Notes under the pieces: model-generated
The model's database searches: none
What the model was told of the DNA's origin: nothing
Seen by the model: only the letters and a program-made list of their open reading frames with translations
Assembly (NCBI GenBank): GCA_963966185.1
Contig: CAWZYM010000172.1
Location: 725,001 to 789,000 of the forward strand
Length of the DNA stretch: 64,000 bases
From: Rhabditoides inermis
Taxonomy: Eukaryota; Nematoda; Chromadorea; Rhabditida; Rhabditidae
Direction: 5' to 3'
Made by a program: the position numbers and the translations under genes
Shown: piece by piece, positions 53,701-64,000 of the stretch
Numbering within the stretch: position 1 is the first letter of the stretch
Layout of the letters: each line of letters opens with the position of its first letter

Positions 53701-56700
53701 CGAGGTATGATTGTTGTTGTTTGTCTTCATTATTCCACTACTCACACTCAGTTCTGATATCTTTCATCAGACAAACGGGCAGATGAATATTTAACTCATT
53801 TTCTATTAAATATGATATCTTCATATCCGTTTACAAGTAGCGACATCGCGAATACGATATCGTCTCTCTGGTTGGCTCGCGCATGGGCCATGGCTCCTAA
53901 TAGAAGGAGAGAGATTTGTGAGATGTGAATCACTAACTATGAGCAAACGTGGTGAAAGTTTCTAGGCATTATTAAAGTTCATTATTTATGGCTAAATAAT
54001 GTATTAGAACATACAAACGTTACACATTAGATGTGAAACGCCTAAATTTAAAGTGGAGGGAACGTCCTAGCAAAGTGGAGGGATCGTTCATGGTCGGTGG
54101 AGGAATCGTTCATGCTAGTGGAGGACCATGCAAAAGTGGAGGACCTTGCAAAAATGGAGGGAACGTCCTACATCCGATAGGTTTGGTAAAATTTGGTTGT
54201 ATATTTCGGTCTTCTCTCAAACGCGATCGAGCTTTTATGTAATAACACTGAGCTCGCTATTTGTAACAAAATTTCTTTAAAAATGAATATTGCACGTAAT
54301 TATGTGATTACCAAGAGTCATCAAGAGTTTAATACATTGTGCTCAAAATGTTGTTAATGTTTTCATACGTTGCAGCCAGTCAATAGTCAACATTAGTGTT
54401 GACTAGTAGTCAGTCTTTAGTAGTCAGTCAAAGTTGAAAATTGTGCTTTTTTTTTCTTTTACCCTTCTATAGGATATGGCTTGCAGAACAGTCAGTAGTC
54501 AGCCTATGTTTTAAATTCTCGATGATGTTTATCATGTAATGTGTGTTGCAGTATAGTCAGCCTCGTTTCAGATTCTCGGTGTAGTTTCTCATGTATTGTC
54601 TGCAGTCAGTCAATATTCTTGCAGAACTTAGATTCTCGGTCTAGTTTGTGATTTGATGTGTGTTTGGTTGCAGAACAGCCAGCCGGAGATGGCGGAGGAG
54701 GCGGAGGAGGTCGATGCGACCAGTCCCATCGGGTCACCCGAGGAGGGAGACAGGTTCACGGTGGTGAGTGAGGATGTATGGGTAATGGGTTGAACTTCGT
54801 TCAGCTGACAGATTGCGTTCCTAATCCAGATAGTGGTTTTGTGGGGGCTGTGAAGCGTATTGTTACAGTTCGCTGGTCTTTTGGTCCATTACTTTCACAG
54901 AGTGTTACGTGTTGCAGACGAGTCCAAATTCAGTTTACAAAAGAATATATAGCCTGCGCAAGAGCGATAGTTTTCGATCTACCTCGCTTGCAGTTCGAAA
55001 TACGATGCCATAACCGTCTGCCTCTCTTGTTTTGCGCGCTATTACCGAGAGCTGACTCTCCGTCTTCCTCTGATCTCTCTCTCTCTCTTATCGCGAGCAT
55101 AGAACTATACCTTCGATGTGGTCGTTGCAGACGAGTCCGGAGCGTGTGGATCCGAGTGCGACGACGACCCCGGATGGGGAGGGGGCGGGGGGAGTGGGGG
55201 TGGTGAGGAGACGACCCGTGGAGAGACAGCTGGTGGGTCGGGGAGGGAGAAAAAAGGACATAGGACGTCGATGCGCGGTGGAGCTCGCGTAAAATAGTAG
55301 ACACTTTCATTGTTGATTACGTGATAACGTTTATTGTGCGAGTCTCCTGATCGCTCCATTGTGGAGAGCTCGGTCGCCACTTTCTCAAGAAGGATGTCGA
55401 ATATGGTTGGATCATGTGATGATGATTGATTGCAGTCGTCGACGGAACGCGAGCTGCACTCGATCCAGGCACGGTCGGAGGCGGCAGAGGCAGCCAGGCA
55501 GGCGGCCAGGAGGGTGGTCAAGGTAGGGGGGGGAGAGAGAGGGGGGAGAGGGAGGGGGAGAGAGAGGGGCAGGGAGAGAGGGAGAGAGAGATGGAGGGAG
55601 AGGGAGATAGATGGAGGGCGAGAGAGGAAAGAGAGAGAGAGATTTCCTGTGTCCAGGTGGAGCGTGAGCGCGCGCAGAGCCGCGCCACCGAAGGCAGCGA
55701 GGACAGGAGGTATAGGTTATATTTTCAAAGAATGCGTTTTGTTGAATATATGCACCACGCGTTGGTGTGATTGGTAGTTGTCTTTGTTCTCTAATACAAT
55801 AGCGTTTGTCAGTTTTGGAAATTTCATTAGAATCTGAGAGTACACCAACTGAACGTTTATGTTGCGTTCTCATTTCGAAATCTGTATGCATCTAGACTGA
55901 AAATGATCGTGAGAGGCTAAATCAAATCAAATCATTTATCCGGACTCGCATCATGAGAGGCTAGAGAGAGGCAATGACAAAAAGTTTCAGCACTCCCACC
56001 CCGAGTATGGATGGAGTGGGTTCGCGGCGGGGCTCGCGCGGCTCGTTCCGGTCGATGGGGCGGGAGAAGGAGAGGGAGAGGGAGAGGAGCGAGGTGGAGA
56101 CGATACTCGCCGAGGCCGAGACAGAGAGGGAGGCGCTGGTGGGTGATGGGGGGGGGGGTGGTGGGAGAGTACTCGAGTAGTTTGTATAAAGGAGAATTTC
56201 TTTATGTCTTCTATCTTAAACGCCTCTCCATTTCTCCAGTTCTGAAAACGTGCGAATAGTGTCGTCGCATAAAAATCTCTCCGCTACTATGACTATTCAT
56301 GAAACATGACCATGCGGGAATGATAGACAATATTTCTCTCTACCGTTCTGTGAAAACCGCGTTTTGAAACATGCTAAAATAAGCGACTTTGTTCCTTGAC
56401 GCAAACACCACCATCGCTGACACCGTTCTAGAGCGAGTAATTTTTGAAAATCGAACTAGTATATATATATAAAAGTATGGCGAATATTGTTTGCATAGTC
56501 ACGAAATTTATTTCTTGTTCGTAGTGACATGAATTCGAATTCAAATAAAACCATTAGTGCGCAAGCTCCTGAAAAATTGGAGAGGGTTTATCGGGGGCAT
56601 GACGGGGTTGTAGGATTAAACACTGAGAATACGGAGGGAATGTTTTAGTTTAGTTCTGTTTAGTTACGTTTATGAGTTAGGGGATGGATGATGATTACGG

Positions 56701-59611
56701 TGATATTGAGTGGATTCTGTTTATGGTACGGGTATGACTGTAAATGTGAATACCGTTTATTGTGAAATTTTATATTTAGTTTTTGTGCAGAGTTGTAGCG
56801 TATCTCATTCGGAACTAGTTGGCATAGGACGGTAGTGGGCAGGTGGGGTGAGAATAGTGGTGCAGTGTGCGTAAATCTTGTACGTTTCCCGCTGTACGGA
56901 CCATTGTTCGGAAAGCGTCAACGTACTATTGGTGCATACTTGTTGCGTATTTTTGTCTGGAACTGTGCTTAGTACGTACTTTGTCTTTTGCAGGACGACT
57001 CTCTGGACGGTGTGGGTGGGGCGATCTCTGCCGGTGGCAGGAGCCGCTTTTCTGTCACCTCGTTCTTCAAGAAGATGAATAGACAGAGGTTCCACAGCGA
57101 GTGCCCGCCCTTGGAGGGGGACGAGGGGTGTGTGCAGTTGGCTATACCGTTTAGTATGATTTTGTCACCGATGATGTTTTGTGTTTACAATTCTGAGAGA
57201 GTGTTGAGATTAGTCACATTCCAGACAGTTCGAGATTTATCATATACCCGGAAGCGCATCAATATGAAAGTAAACATGTAGTAGGGCGGTAGGCCCAATG
57301 GGTTGGAGAGATGGGATTGGCTTGCCAACTACAATATAATGTGTTTATTACAATGTTTTATCGACACAGTTTTCTCTATTCTAATTAAATAGATGATTGG
57401 GGTGTAGTAGAATATAAGTTTTCAGTATTGATATGTGTCTGTTTGAATGTTTCACCAACTCAATTCATTCCTCGTGGTTGTTCAATCATAATGTGTAATC
57501 AGTCCTATCCCTATTCCAGCGCGGACCGCATCGAGTTATCAAAAATTTGAAATCATCAGCATCACATCACAAGATGAACAAAACTTGAAATTACCTCAAA
57601 TACAAAAATCGATATGTCTGTTTGGAATATGTTTCACCAACCCTTGGCCTGGATGCGTGCGGCTTTTTAACCTAATTTCTTTCTCGTACGTGTTCTTATA
57701 ATCATAATGTATCTCATCCACATTCCAGCGCTATGTCTTTAATCATAATCACAATGTATCCTCTCCCTACTCCAGCGCTGACCGCCTCGCCTCGAGTGAT
57801 GGAGGGGGGAAGCGTCGCCGTCTGGTGCGCACCCGCTCCTGCCCCACCCTGCAAGAGGAGATGCACATGGACATGACGGCTGCGGTGAGCGGGGAGGGTA
57901 GATGTTCAGTTGTTCAGTTCGGTCGTATTTGTATCTGGCTGACGATGCTGTGAGGAGTACCGCTCGTTGAGGGGTTGACTAGGAACAACTATTTCTTAAC
58001 TTGTGTTGATTCTGATTATGTTTCAGACTCCGGCGTCGCAGCCCCGAGCCCTCACCCCTCTGATGGACAGGCGCACGATGCTCGACGCGTTCCCATACCT
58101 CAAGCTCATCCGACAGCCCGATGCCGAGTACTGTGAGTGGTGGGAGGGGAAAGCCACACTGAATTCGGTATTATACCGCTGAATGCTACTTGAGAGGGTG
58201 CACACAACCGGATTGGCGTGATAGGCAGATGATGTTACGAGGTTTCTCCTAGGCGCGCAACGCGAGGCAGCGCTGGAGGCTGCTCACGAGAAGTCACGGG
58301 AGGATTACATGCACGCCAGCAGGGACTTTCATCTGTGTCTCAAGGTGAAGGGGAGGGGAGAGAGACAGGGAAGATCTGTTGTATGTATCACACGATCCGC
58401 GTAAGAATCGAACGAGGTGGGACCTAGAAGCAACGTGCGTGGATACAGGGGTTTTCAAAGGTGCTCTACAAGGTAGTATAGGTGGTTTTGTCCCAATATG
58501 CAAATTTGGTCCAGTAAGGGACCATGACCTCAAATCAGTCAGTTTTTGTCCAAAACAATTTTTGAAGACCTTGTTCGATTTGTCTTGATAATGTAAGACT
58601 TTTTGTACAAAAACATTTTTTCATAAAATGAAAAAGAAAAAAGTTTTGATCAAAAAAAAAAGAAAAAAAAAATATTTTTTTGAAATTACTATGATTTTAT
58701 CGTAAAATTCTGGTGTTGCCTTTTTTCCATCTAGGGCGAAGAAAATGGCCTGAAATCAAAATTTTTCGTTTTTCCGTCATTTTTCAAGTCTTTCGTTCAA
58801 AAACAACAAAAACCACTACTATATTCGGATTCTACATCTTGATATTAGTCTATGTGTTGGTTTATAGCCAAATCCGGTGTTGCCTTTTCTTTCATCCAGG
58901 GCGATGAAAATTTTGATTTCAGGCCATTTTCATCGCTCTAGATGGAAAAAGGCAACACCAGAATTTTACGATAAAACTCATAGTAATTAAATCAAATGCG
59001 TAGAATCGAATGGTGTTAGTCGCTATTGTTGTTTCGGGGCGAAAAGTTCTCAAAAAAAATGAAATATATTTTTTTTTCTTTTTTTATCATAACTTTTTTT
59101 CTTTTTCATTTTATGAAAAAAATTATTTATGTACAAAAAGTCTTACATTATCAATTCAAATCGAGCAAGCCCTTCAAAAATTGTTTTGGACAAAAACTGA
59201 CTGATTTGAGGTCATGGTCCCTTACTGGACCAAATTTGCATATTGGAACAAAACCACCTATACTGTAGAGCACCCTTGAAAACCCCTGTATCCACGCACG
59301 TTGCTCCTAGGTCCCACCTGCCCGAAATTCGTTCGATTCTTACGCGGATCGTATGGTATAAATAATTGTATGTTTCACAATGAAACTGGACTGTACCTTT
59401 TTTTCGGATCTGAACTTTCGACGAAGTAACTGTTATGCTAATCATTTGAAATTTATAAATGGGCTACCGTTATGATTTTTTTCCAGTGATTTAATGATTT
59501 ATTTCCAGGAGCTGGGTCTGGCGGACCGTCTTCCGGGAAAGATCTACGACGACATGAGCCACATCACCAAGGACATTCCCATGGATAAGCAGGTGGGAAT
59601 GGAGGGGTATC

Positions 59612-59695
<84 letters not shown>

Positions 59696-61611
59696 TCTTT
59701 GCTTCGTATTTGCGTCGTCTTTGCGTCGTCTTGAATGATCACAAGGAAGCTTCTGTCATTTGTCTATCATTGTTTTCATTCGTCCATTTCCAGCAAAAAT
59801 ACGCAACGAAACGTTGTTAATTGTGAAATTGTGTTCTTCACAGTGTTTCATAATAGCATATTTCAGCGCGACATCCTGCGCACGCGTCTGGTGCTGGTGA
59901 ATCAGCATCTGATGTACGAGAGGAGCTGTCGTCTGCTGCACGCCAACAGGAACAGGAGACTGTTCGGGAGGATCAAGCAGCAGAAGGTGGGTGAGAGAAC
60001 ATATTTTGAAATGGTATTTGTGGTATCTATGAAAAACGGTACTAATAAGAATTACACTTGGTTCACAGAATTAAAAAGGTTCGGTGAGAGAAGAGAGAAG
60101 AGTGTGTATTTCTTGAGAGGAAAGATTAAGAAATTAATATGGTTATTGCAGGTGACGGACGCTGAGTTGATCTCAGTGAAGGAGAAGCTGCACAACGAGC
60201 TGCTCAAGAACGACAACTACCTCACCATGCTGTCCAATCTCAGGAAGGAGAAGATGGTCGGTGGGGGAAAGAATGGGTACACTGGGATTCATCAATCAGA
60301 GACGTAATTGAAGAAAACAAGCAGCAATATAAAGTAGACATGAAAACTATGTGATCTGCAACTTTAACCAGAACACACTGTTTCAGTCTGGGGAGCGTCG
60401 GGCGAGGCAGCGCGAGCAGGAGTTGTGCGACGAGTTGAAGAGGCGGGGGGAGGAGGGGGAGCGGGCGGAGGCAGAGCTGGTCTGGCTGAGGAACAGGGTC
60501 GCGCACCTGGAGGCAGAGAAGGCCGGGTGAGTGGGCGAGGGGGCTAAAAGGTTCGAGAAATGATTGAATGTATCAGTGTTGCATTTATCACGTGTGTTAA
60601 ATGAGTTTTACGGAATTGTGATACAGGGCTGTATGTTGGCATTGGTAATGCGTCGTGTGCAGTCGTTTGTGGAGAAAATTAAGGAGTGACAACTGACAAC
60701 GTGCTGCGAAGCTAGAAGATTCTACAAAACTTGCTGTGTCTGGCTAGGCACGCATACCTTTGCTTGTTCAGCTGGCATGACGAGCACCCTTTGATGTGTG
60801 TCTCTGTTGCAGATGGCGTGACGAGCGCGACGCGGCGATGCGTCGGGCGGACGACGCGGAGGCGGAGAGGCGGATGGCAGAGAGGGAGATGGCGGGCATG
60901 CGGGTCAGGGGGAGGGGGGGAGGCAGAGTTGAATGGGGGGGGGGAGAGTTGAATGACTGGTTTGCGATGGATCTTATGTTTCACGGTAGGATTATTATTG
61001 GATGTGGAGAGGTTTATACAATCTGGTTTGGATCTCTTTCAATTCAATTCAATTCAATTCAACAATTCACATTGTACAAACTTCTGCATAAGAAGAAGGG
61101 ATGCACTTCAGGCTGTTAATTTCATGATGTCAATGGGTGTCGTGTCTGATATGTTTCCTCGACATTTGAGTTGCGCTGGGGAAGTCCTTACAATACAGAT
61201 ATGAGTTTGAGATTAGTTGCTTTTGAACGTAAAGCGCTGCGAAATATGTCTTAGTCTTGCATTACATTTCACTATATCATGTTGATTCTACATTTTAAAC
61301 TAGAACATGTATGTTTCATAATTACTTTATGATTGATGAGAACACATGCGCTGGTAATGTGCGTAGTTTCATAGAAAGTGAACATTTGATTAGAGAATGA
61401 AGATTGATTGATTACTCGCTGAAAAAGAGTGTTGTCGGATTCGTATCTCGATCATTCCATTTTCTAGGAGCAGCGCCGTGAGCTGTCACATGCTCATGCA
61501 GAGTGCAGCCAGCTGAGAGATCAACTACACGCGAGAGGCGGGGGAGGGGAGAGGGAGAAGGCGGTGGTGGAAGGAGTCGTCAAGCAGATGGAGGTGGGGG
61601 GAGAGAGGGAT

Positions 61612-61669
<58 letters not shown>

Positions 61670-63267
61670 GGGAGACTCCTTGTTTTTTCAGGCCGAGATG
61701 GAGCAGCTGCGTCGCGCGCGCGAGGCGGAGCGCAAGGAGCGCGAGCAGTGGAGGGAGAAGGTGCGTGAAATTTTTCTTTGACCAACGGTGGTTATCAAGT
61801 AAGAGTAGGGATTCCGATAGGTTACCGTCACTCGTTGCAGGCAGCTGAATGGGAGTCGCAGGCGCGGGAGGAGGCGAGGCGGGTCGAGGCACTCAAGGAG
61901 GCAGTCGACAGGGCGGGCAAGGTCAGGGGGGAACAGTCGGGTGGCAAAAAGAAGTTTTGTTCATATAGCCTGCAGGATAATGGACCAGAATAAGGATACT
62001 GTTTCTTCTGTACTGTGAACGAAAATTCCTCATTGTGTGGCGATGCTACTTGCTTCGAGATAAAAAAAAAATGGTGATGATGATAACGTGTTTGTGGATT
62101 AACAGTTAAGGTGATAGGGGTTCTGATTTTGATTTGAGTTTATTTTTGGTTCCTCAGACGTGTTGTTTATTGGAAACGCATTAAGGTGGATACGTGTTAT
62201 AATGAGACGCTGAAGCGTGGAATTCATAGGATGTGAAATCGACGATATAGAATATTCGAATATATATCAAAAGATGGAATTTCTGTAATTTGAGTGGTAG
62301 TGTGGTTGAGTGGTTCTAATGGCTTATTTCAATTCACTATTAAAACTGATATGATCGTGTGTTCATTACCAACAGTTGAATCGTATAGTTTTCGGTTTTT
62401 GTCATTAGTGCAGGTGGGCATTGTACAGACTGATGCAGTGTCATTGATTAATGCTTATTTAACTCACGATTCATCTCATCATATTTAGCAGATGGTAAGC
62501 ACGAATAATTGGAATTAAACATCAGTTGGTATGATCATATGAACCTGTTGCAACGTATAGTTATCACTTACTCACTTACAACATTATTAAATGGAGTCAG
62601 ATTGTGCACTGTGTTTTACTACTGCATGTGTACCTAACAACTATATTACAATAACTTCTTTTACTATATATCGCTTCCTTTCTCTAAACACTACATACGT
62701 GTTGTAGATGCTGGCCGAGCAGCAGTACGCGGCCGAGCAGAAGTTCCTCTCCCTCCAGAAGGTGCTCAGCGTGCACAAGGACCACATCGAGGACATGTAC
62801 AGGAAGATAGAGGTGGGGGGTGGAAGAACACTGATTCTAATTTGCGAAGAATACACTGGCACCACAGGAATCGATGAAGTGACTCGGTGGATGTTGGTAG
62901 AGGAGTAACAAAATAGTTTCAGTGGATGTGTCGTTTTACTTTTCTGGTTGGTGCGTACATAGGCGTACAATTGTTGTTGCAGGAGAAGAACGACGAGTTG
63001 CTGTCCCGCCACCACACTGGGGGAGGCGGGGGAGGCGTCCGTCCGATGCCCATCCCCATCGATCGACCACACGCCATCAGCACAGAAGTCAGGAGCTACG
63101 ACAGCAGCATGTCAGTCGAAGGGAGAGATTTGTGGATCTCTGAGCATAGAATATTATAAATTCCTCGTTTCAGTTGCGGTTCGGACGTGGCGCAGTCGTA
63201 TTTCTTGCGGGATGTGTGCGGCAGTCGCGGCCAGAGCAGGGAGAGAGACGATATGGGGTCGGAGTGA
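46786..63267 (+). CDS. TSC1: Hamartin (TSC1), multi-exon
   Basis: TSC1 stabilises TSC2 in the complex that acts as GAP for RHEB and restrains mTORC1 at lysosomes. The ATG at 46786 (MADIVKLIKLLESQ) follows the acceptor at 46783. The conserved N-terminal core is spread over exons 46786-46882, 47079-47173, 47284-47361, 47512-47601, then near 47920-48080, 48780-48838, 49100-49170, 49471-49608 and 49774-49858. Matching landmarks include MVKEPHDK, QAAPSWVPKL, ELFTVLYGIYPNNLIGFL and VRLHPNL. A Ser/Pro-rich middle (about 50509-58135) is followed by the coiled coil: LVLVNQHLMYERSCRLLHAN near 59880, blocks to 61930, and KVLSVHKDHIEDMYRKIE near 62760. The last exon ends at TGA 63265-63267. More than 20 exons are supported by splice sites. 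Exact joins in the GC-rich middle part are uncertain. Introns carry two inverted-repeat elements. Confidence 0.85.
47739..47783. repeat. (CT)n microsatellite in a TSC1 intron
   Basis: About 22 CT units lie between the fourth and fifth coding exons. Another interrupted CT/CCCTCT tract lies at 47370-47508, ending in the acceptor CCCTTACAG. Confidence 0.9.
48226..48285 (-). repeat. Short LINE/SINE 3'-end fragment in a TSC1 intron
   Basis: TCAATCAATTAATCGTTTAT then CCGGAATCGTTATATCTGAA. It matches the SUZ12 intron copy at 8679. A weaker relative is at 55921-55950. Confidence 0.5.
52293..54175. mobile_element. Inverted-repeat element with 8-bp target duplication in a TSC1 intron
   Basis: The ends GGATGTAGGACGTTCCCTCC and its reverse complement are flanked by GATAGGTT on both sides (52285-52292 and 54176-54183). 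Arms of roughly 250 bp contain short repeats (GAACGATTCCTCCAC and variants) near the ends and an inner ACATTATTTAGCCATAAATAATG part. The centre has no transposase but holds a tRNA-like piece at 53547. It is a non-autonomous DNA element; the 8-bp duplication fits hAT or Mutator-like groups. Confidence 0.85.
53547..53605 (+). other. tRNA-Ala-like relic inside the inverted-repeat element
   Basis: An A box (TGGCGTAAAGGT, 53554-53565), an anticodon-like loop TTTGCAA and a B box (GGTTCGAATTT, 53589-53599) are in tRNA order. The variable arm is shortened and the T and acceptor stems do not pair. It is a pseudo-tRNA or tRNA-derived SINE, not a working gene. Confidence 0.4.
54365..54673 (+). repeat. 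Repeated decoy splice-acceptor units before a TSC1 exon
   Basis: TTGCAG followed by AACAGTCAGTAGTCAGCC or close forms recurs at about 54372, 54482, 54548 and 54625. The acceptor taken as real is at 54668-54673 (TTGCAG|AACAGCCAGCCGGAG). Between units, AGATTCTCGGTNTAGTTT also repeats. Confidence 0.6.
55921..55950 (-). repeat. Short LINE/SINE 3'-end fragment in a TSC1 intron
   Basis: AAATCAAATCATTTATCCGG then ACTCGCATC, a third member of the dispersed tail family. Confidence 0.4.
58388..59356. mobile_element. 969-bp giant-hairpin MITE in a TSC1 intron
   Basis: Arms of about 270 bp match in inverted orientation, starting near the ends (ACGATCCGCGTAAGAATCGA). TA dinucleotides flank both ends (58386-58387 and 59357-59358), consistent with a Tc1/mariner-type target. 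A second inverted pair (GGTGTTGCCTTTTTTCC and relatives) lies in the centre. No transposase is present. Confidence 0.8.
59609..59693. repeat. Compound (CT)n(TA)n microsatellite in a TSC1 intron
   Basis: CT units up to about 59642 switch directly to about 25 TA units. Confidence 0.95.
61605..61672. repeat. (GA)n tract in a TSC1 intron
   Basis: A purine-rich repeat lies just downstream of the exon donor near 61590, before the next acceptor (TTTTTTCAG near 61691). Confidence 0.85.
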
Positions 63268-63470
63268 GGAGAGGGAGGAGAAGGAGATGGAGGGTGGAGC
63301 AGTGTTTGTGCGACGAGAAATCACTTGCGCTAGAGTTTCGGTTTCTTTGTTGTTGTAAATATGAATAGTTTATGAAGCAATGTGTAAACATTCCTGTTCA
63401 TGTGTCGTTTTCTTTTTTTCGACTTGTTGTTACTGGTAGGAGATGATTAGATTTTTATTTGATAGCCTTG

Positions 63471-63476
63471 AATAAA
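63471..63476 (+). terminator. TSC1 polyadenylation signal AATAAA
   Basis: A canonical hexamer lies about 200 bp after the TSC1 stop, with GT-rich sequence (TGTTGGTGTGAGGCTTGTGT) shortly downstream. Confidence 0.7.
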
Positions 63477-63734
63477 GTTTATATTTTTGAGTGTTGGTGT
63501 GAGGCTTGTGTGCTTGTGGTGGTATCAGTTATGTGCACTGATCGAAATATCTTGATTGAATTGCGGGAGAATGTGGAAAGCGGATGGGCGGAACTGATTT
63601 ACATACGAGACCATGTTCATAGTGGTCATTGTTAGGTTCTTATGAGTGATTTCGTTTCGCGAGTGTAATGATCGTGTTCGTGATTCGGAATGAAACTCGA
63701 TTTGATTGCATTGATAGATCTCTCCGATGTGACG

Positions 63735-63815
63735 ATGTTGCGTCGCTCACTTCGATTCGCCAGCCGCGCCGCAAGGCTCTACCTCTCACCCACCACTACC
63801 TCCATTGTACATAGT
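63735..63815 (+). CDS. First exon of a downstream gene with a mitochondrial-type presequence
   Basis: The ATG at 63735 opens MLRRSLRFASRAARLYLSPT and runs 27 codons to the donor AGT|gtgagttg at 63816. The peptide is rich in Arg, Ser, Ala and Leu and has no acidic residue, typical of a mitochondrial import signal. The rest of the gene lies beyond the window, so the product cannot be named. Confidence 0.5.
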
Positions 63816-64000
63816 GTGAGTTGTTTTCGGTTCCGATCAACTGTCAACAATTGTTGATATTTTGTGCATTGTGAGTTGGTTTATAAGTGAAACGTAAAGC
63901 GCGTAGTACTACATGTACTCTTGATTTAGTTTCACGTATATTGTATTATTATTATTGCGTCATTGGCAGTCATATTGCCGGTATATTGTGCGTTATGATA

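Overview
The window is a metazoan nuclear locus. Genes are split into many small exons by GT-AG introns, some only about 40 bp long. Exons are GC-rich in third codon positions and introns are AT-rich or hold (CT)n/(GA)n tracts. There are recognisable orthologues of animal SUZ12 and TSC1, a secreted histidine acid phosphatase, CR1/Jockey-type LINEs and a Ty3/Gypsy-like LTR element. TACTGTAG motifs and a GATA-rich phosphatase promoter would suit a nematode or another invertebrate, but the phylum cannot be fixed from this sequence. All host genes read on the + strand.

Layout. 0.2-3.1 kb: a decayed LINE on the - strand. 3.6-4.2 kb: the last four exons of an unrecognised gene. 4.5-10.2 kb: SUZ12 (PRC2 subunit) with a degenerate zinc finger and a well-kept VEFS box. 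11.3-17.3 kb: the acid phosphatase. Its signal-peptide exon is split by a 3.7 kb foldback-type element (11371-15082, 9-bp target duplication), and one later intron holds a 599-bp solo LTR. 17.3-25.4 kb: LINE remains, simple repeats, a tandem non-coding repeat with GC-rich hairpins and about 40 forkhead-type TTGTTTAC sites, and leader sequence of an LTR element.

25.8-43.8 kb: two near-identical tandem blocks, each made of gag-pol remains, LTR, phosphatase 3' end and LINE. They derive from a full-length state of the same LTR insertion that is a solo LTR at 15982. Both retroelement copies have lost most of reverse transcriptase, RNase H and the integrase core. Both keep an unusual ORF that joins a CCHC knuckle to two hydrophobic segments. 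44.4-46.6 kb: a second, diverged solo LTR, a decayed duplicate of the SUZ12 3' end, and a 130-bp palindromic MITE. 46.8-63.3 kb: TSC1 (hamartin) in more than 20 exons, with an 1.9 kb inverted-repeat element (8-bp target duplication) and a 969-bp giant-hairpin MITE in its introns. 63.7 kb: a first exon that looks like a mitochondrial presequence.

The most unusual signal is a 14-nt stem-loop (4-bp stem, loop close to TGCCGT, followed by GCGT) found 14 times in the LTR-element sequences: in the LTR, in the leader, before the RT remnant and in the 3' region. Its stems differ by paired changes (GGGG/CCCC, GAGG/CCTC, AGGG/CCCT), which suggests that it acts as RNA. The near identity of the tandem blocks means an assembly artefact has to be excluded before any biological reading of the duplication.
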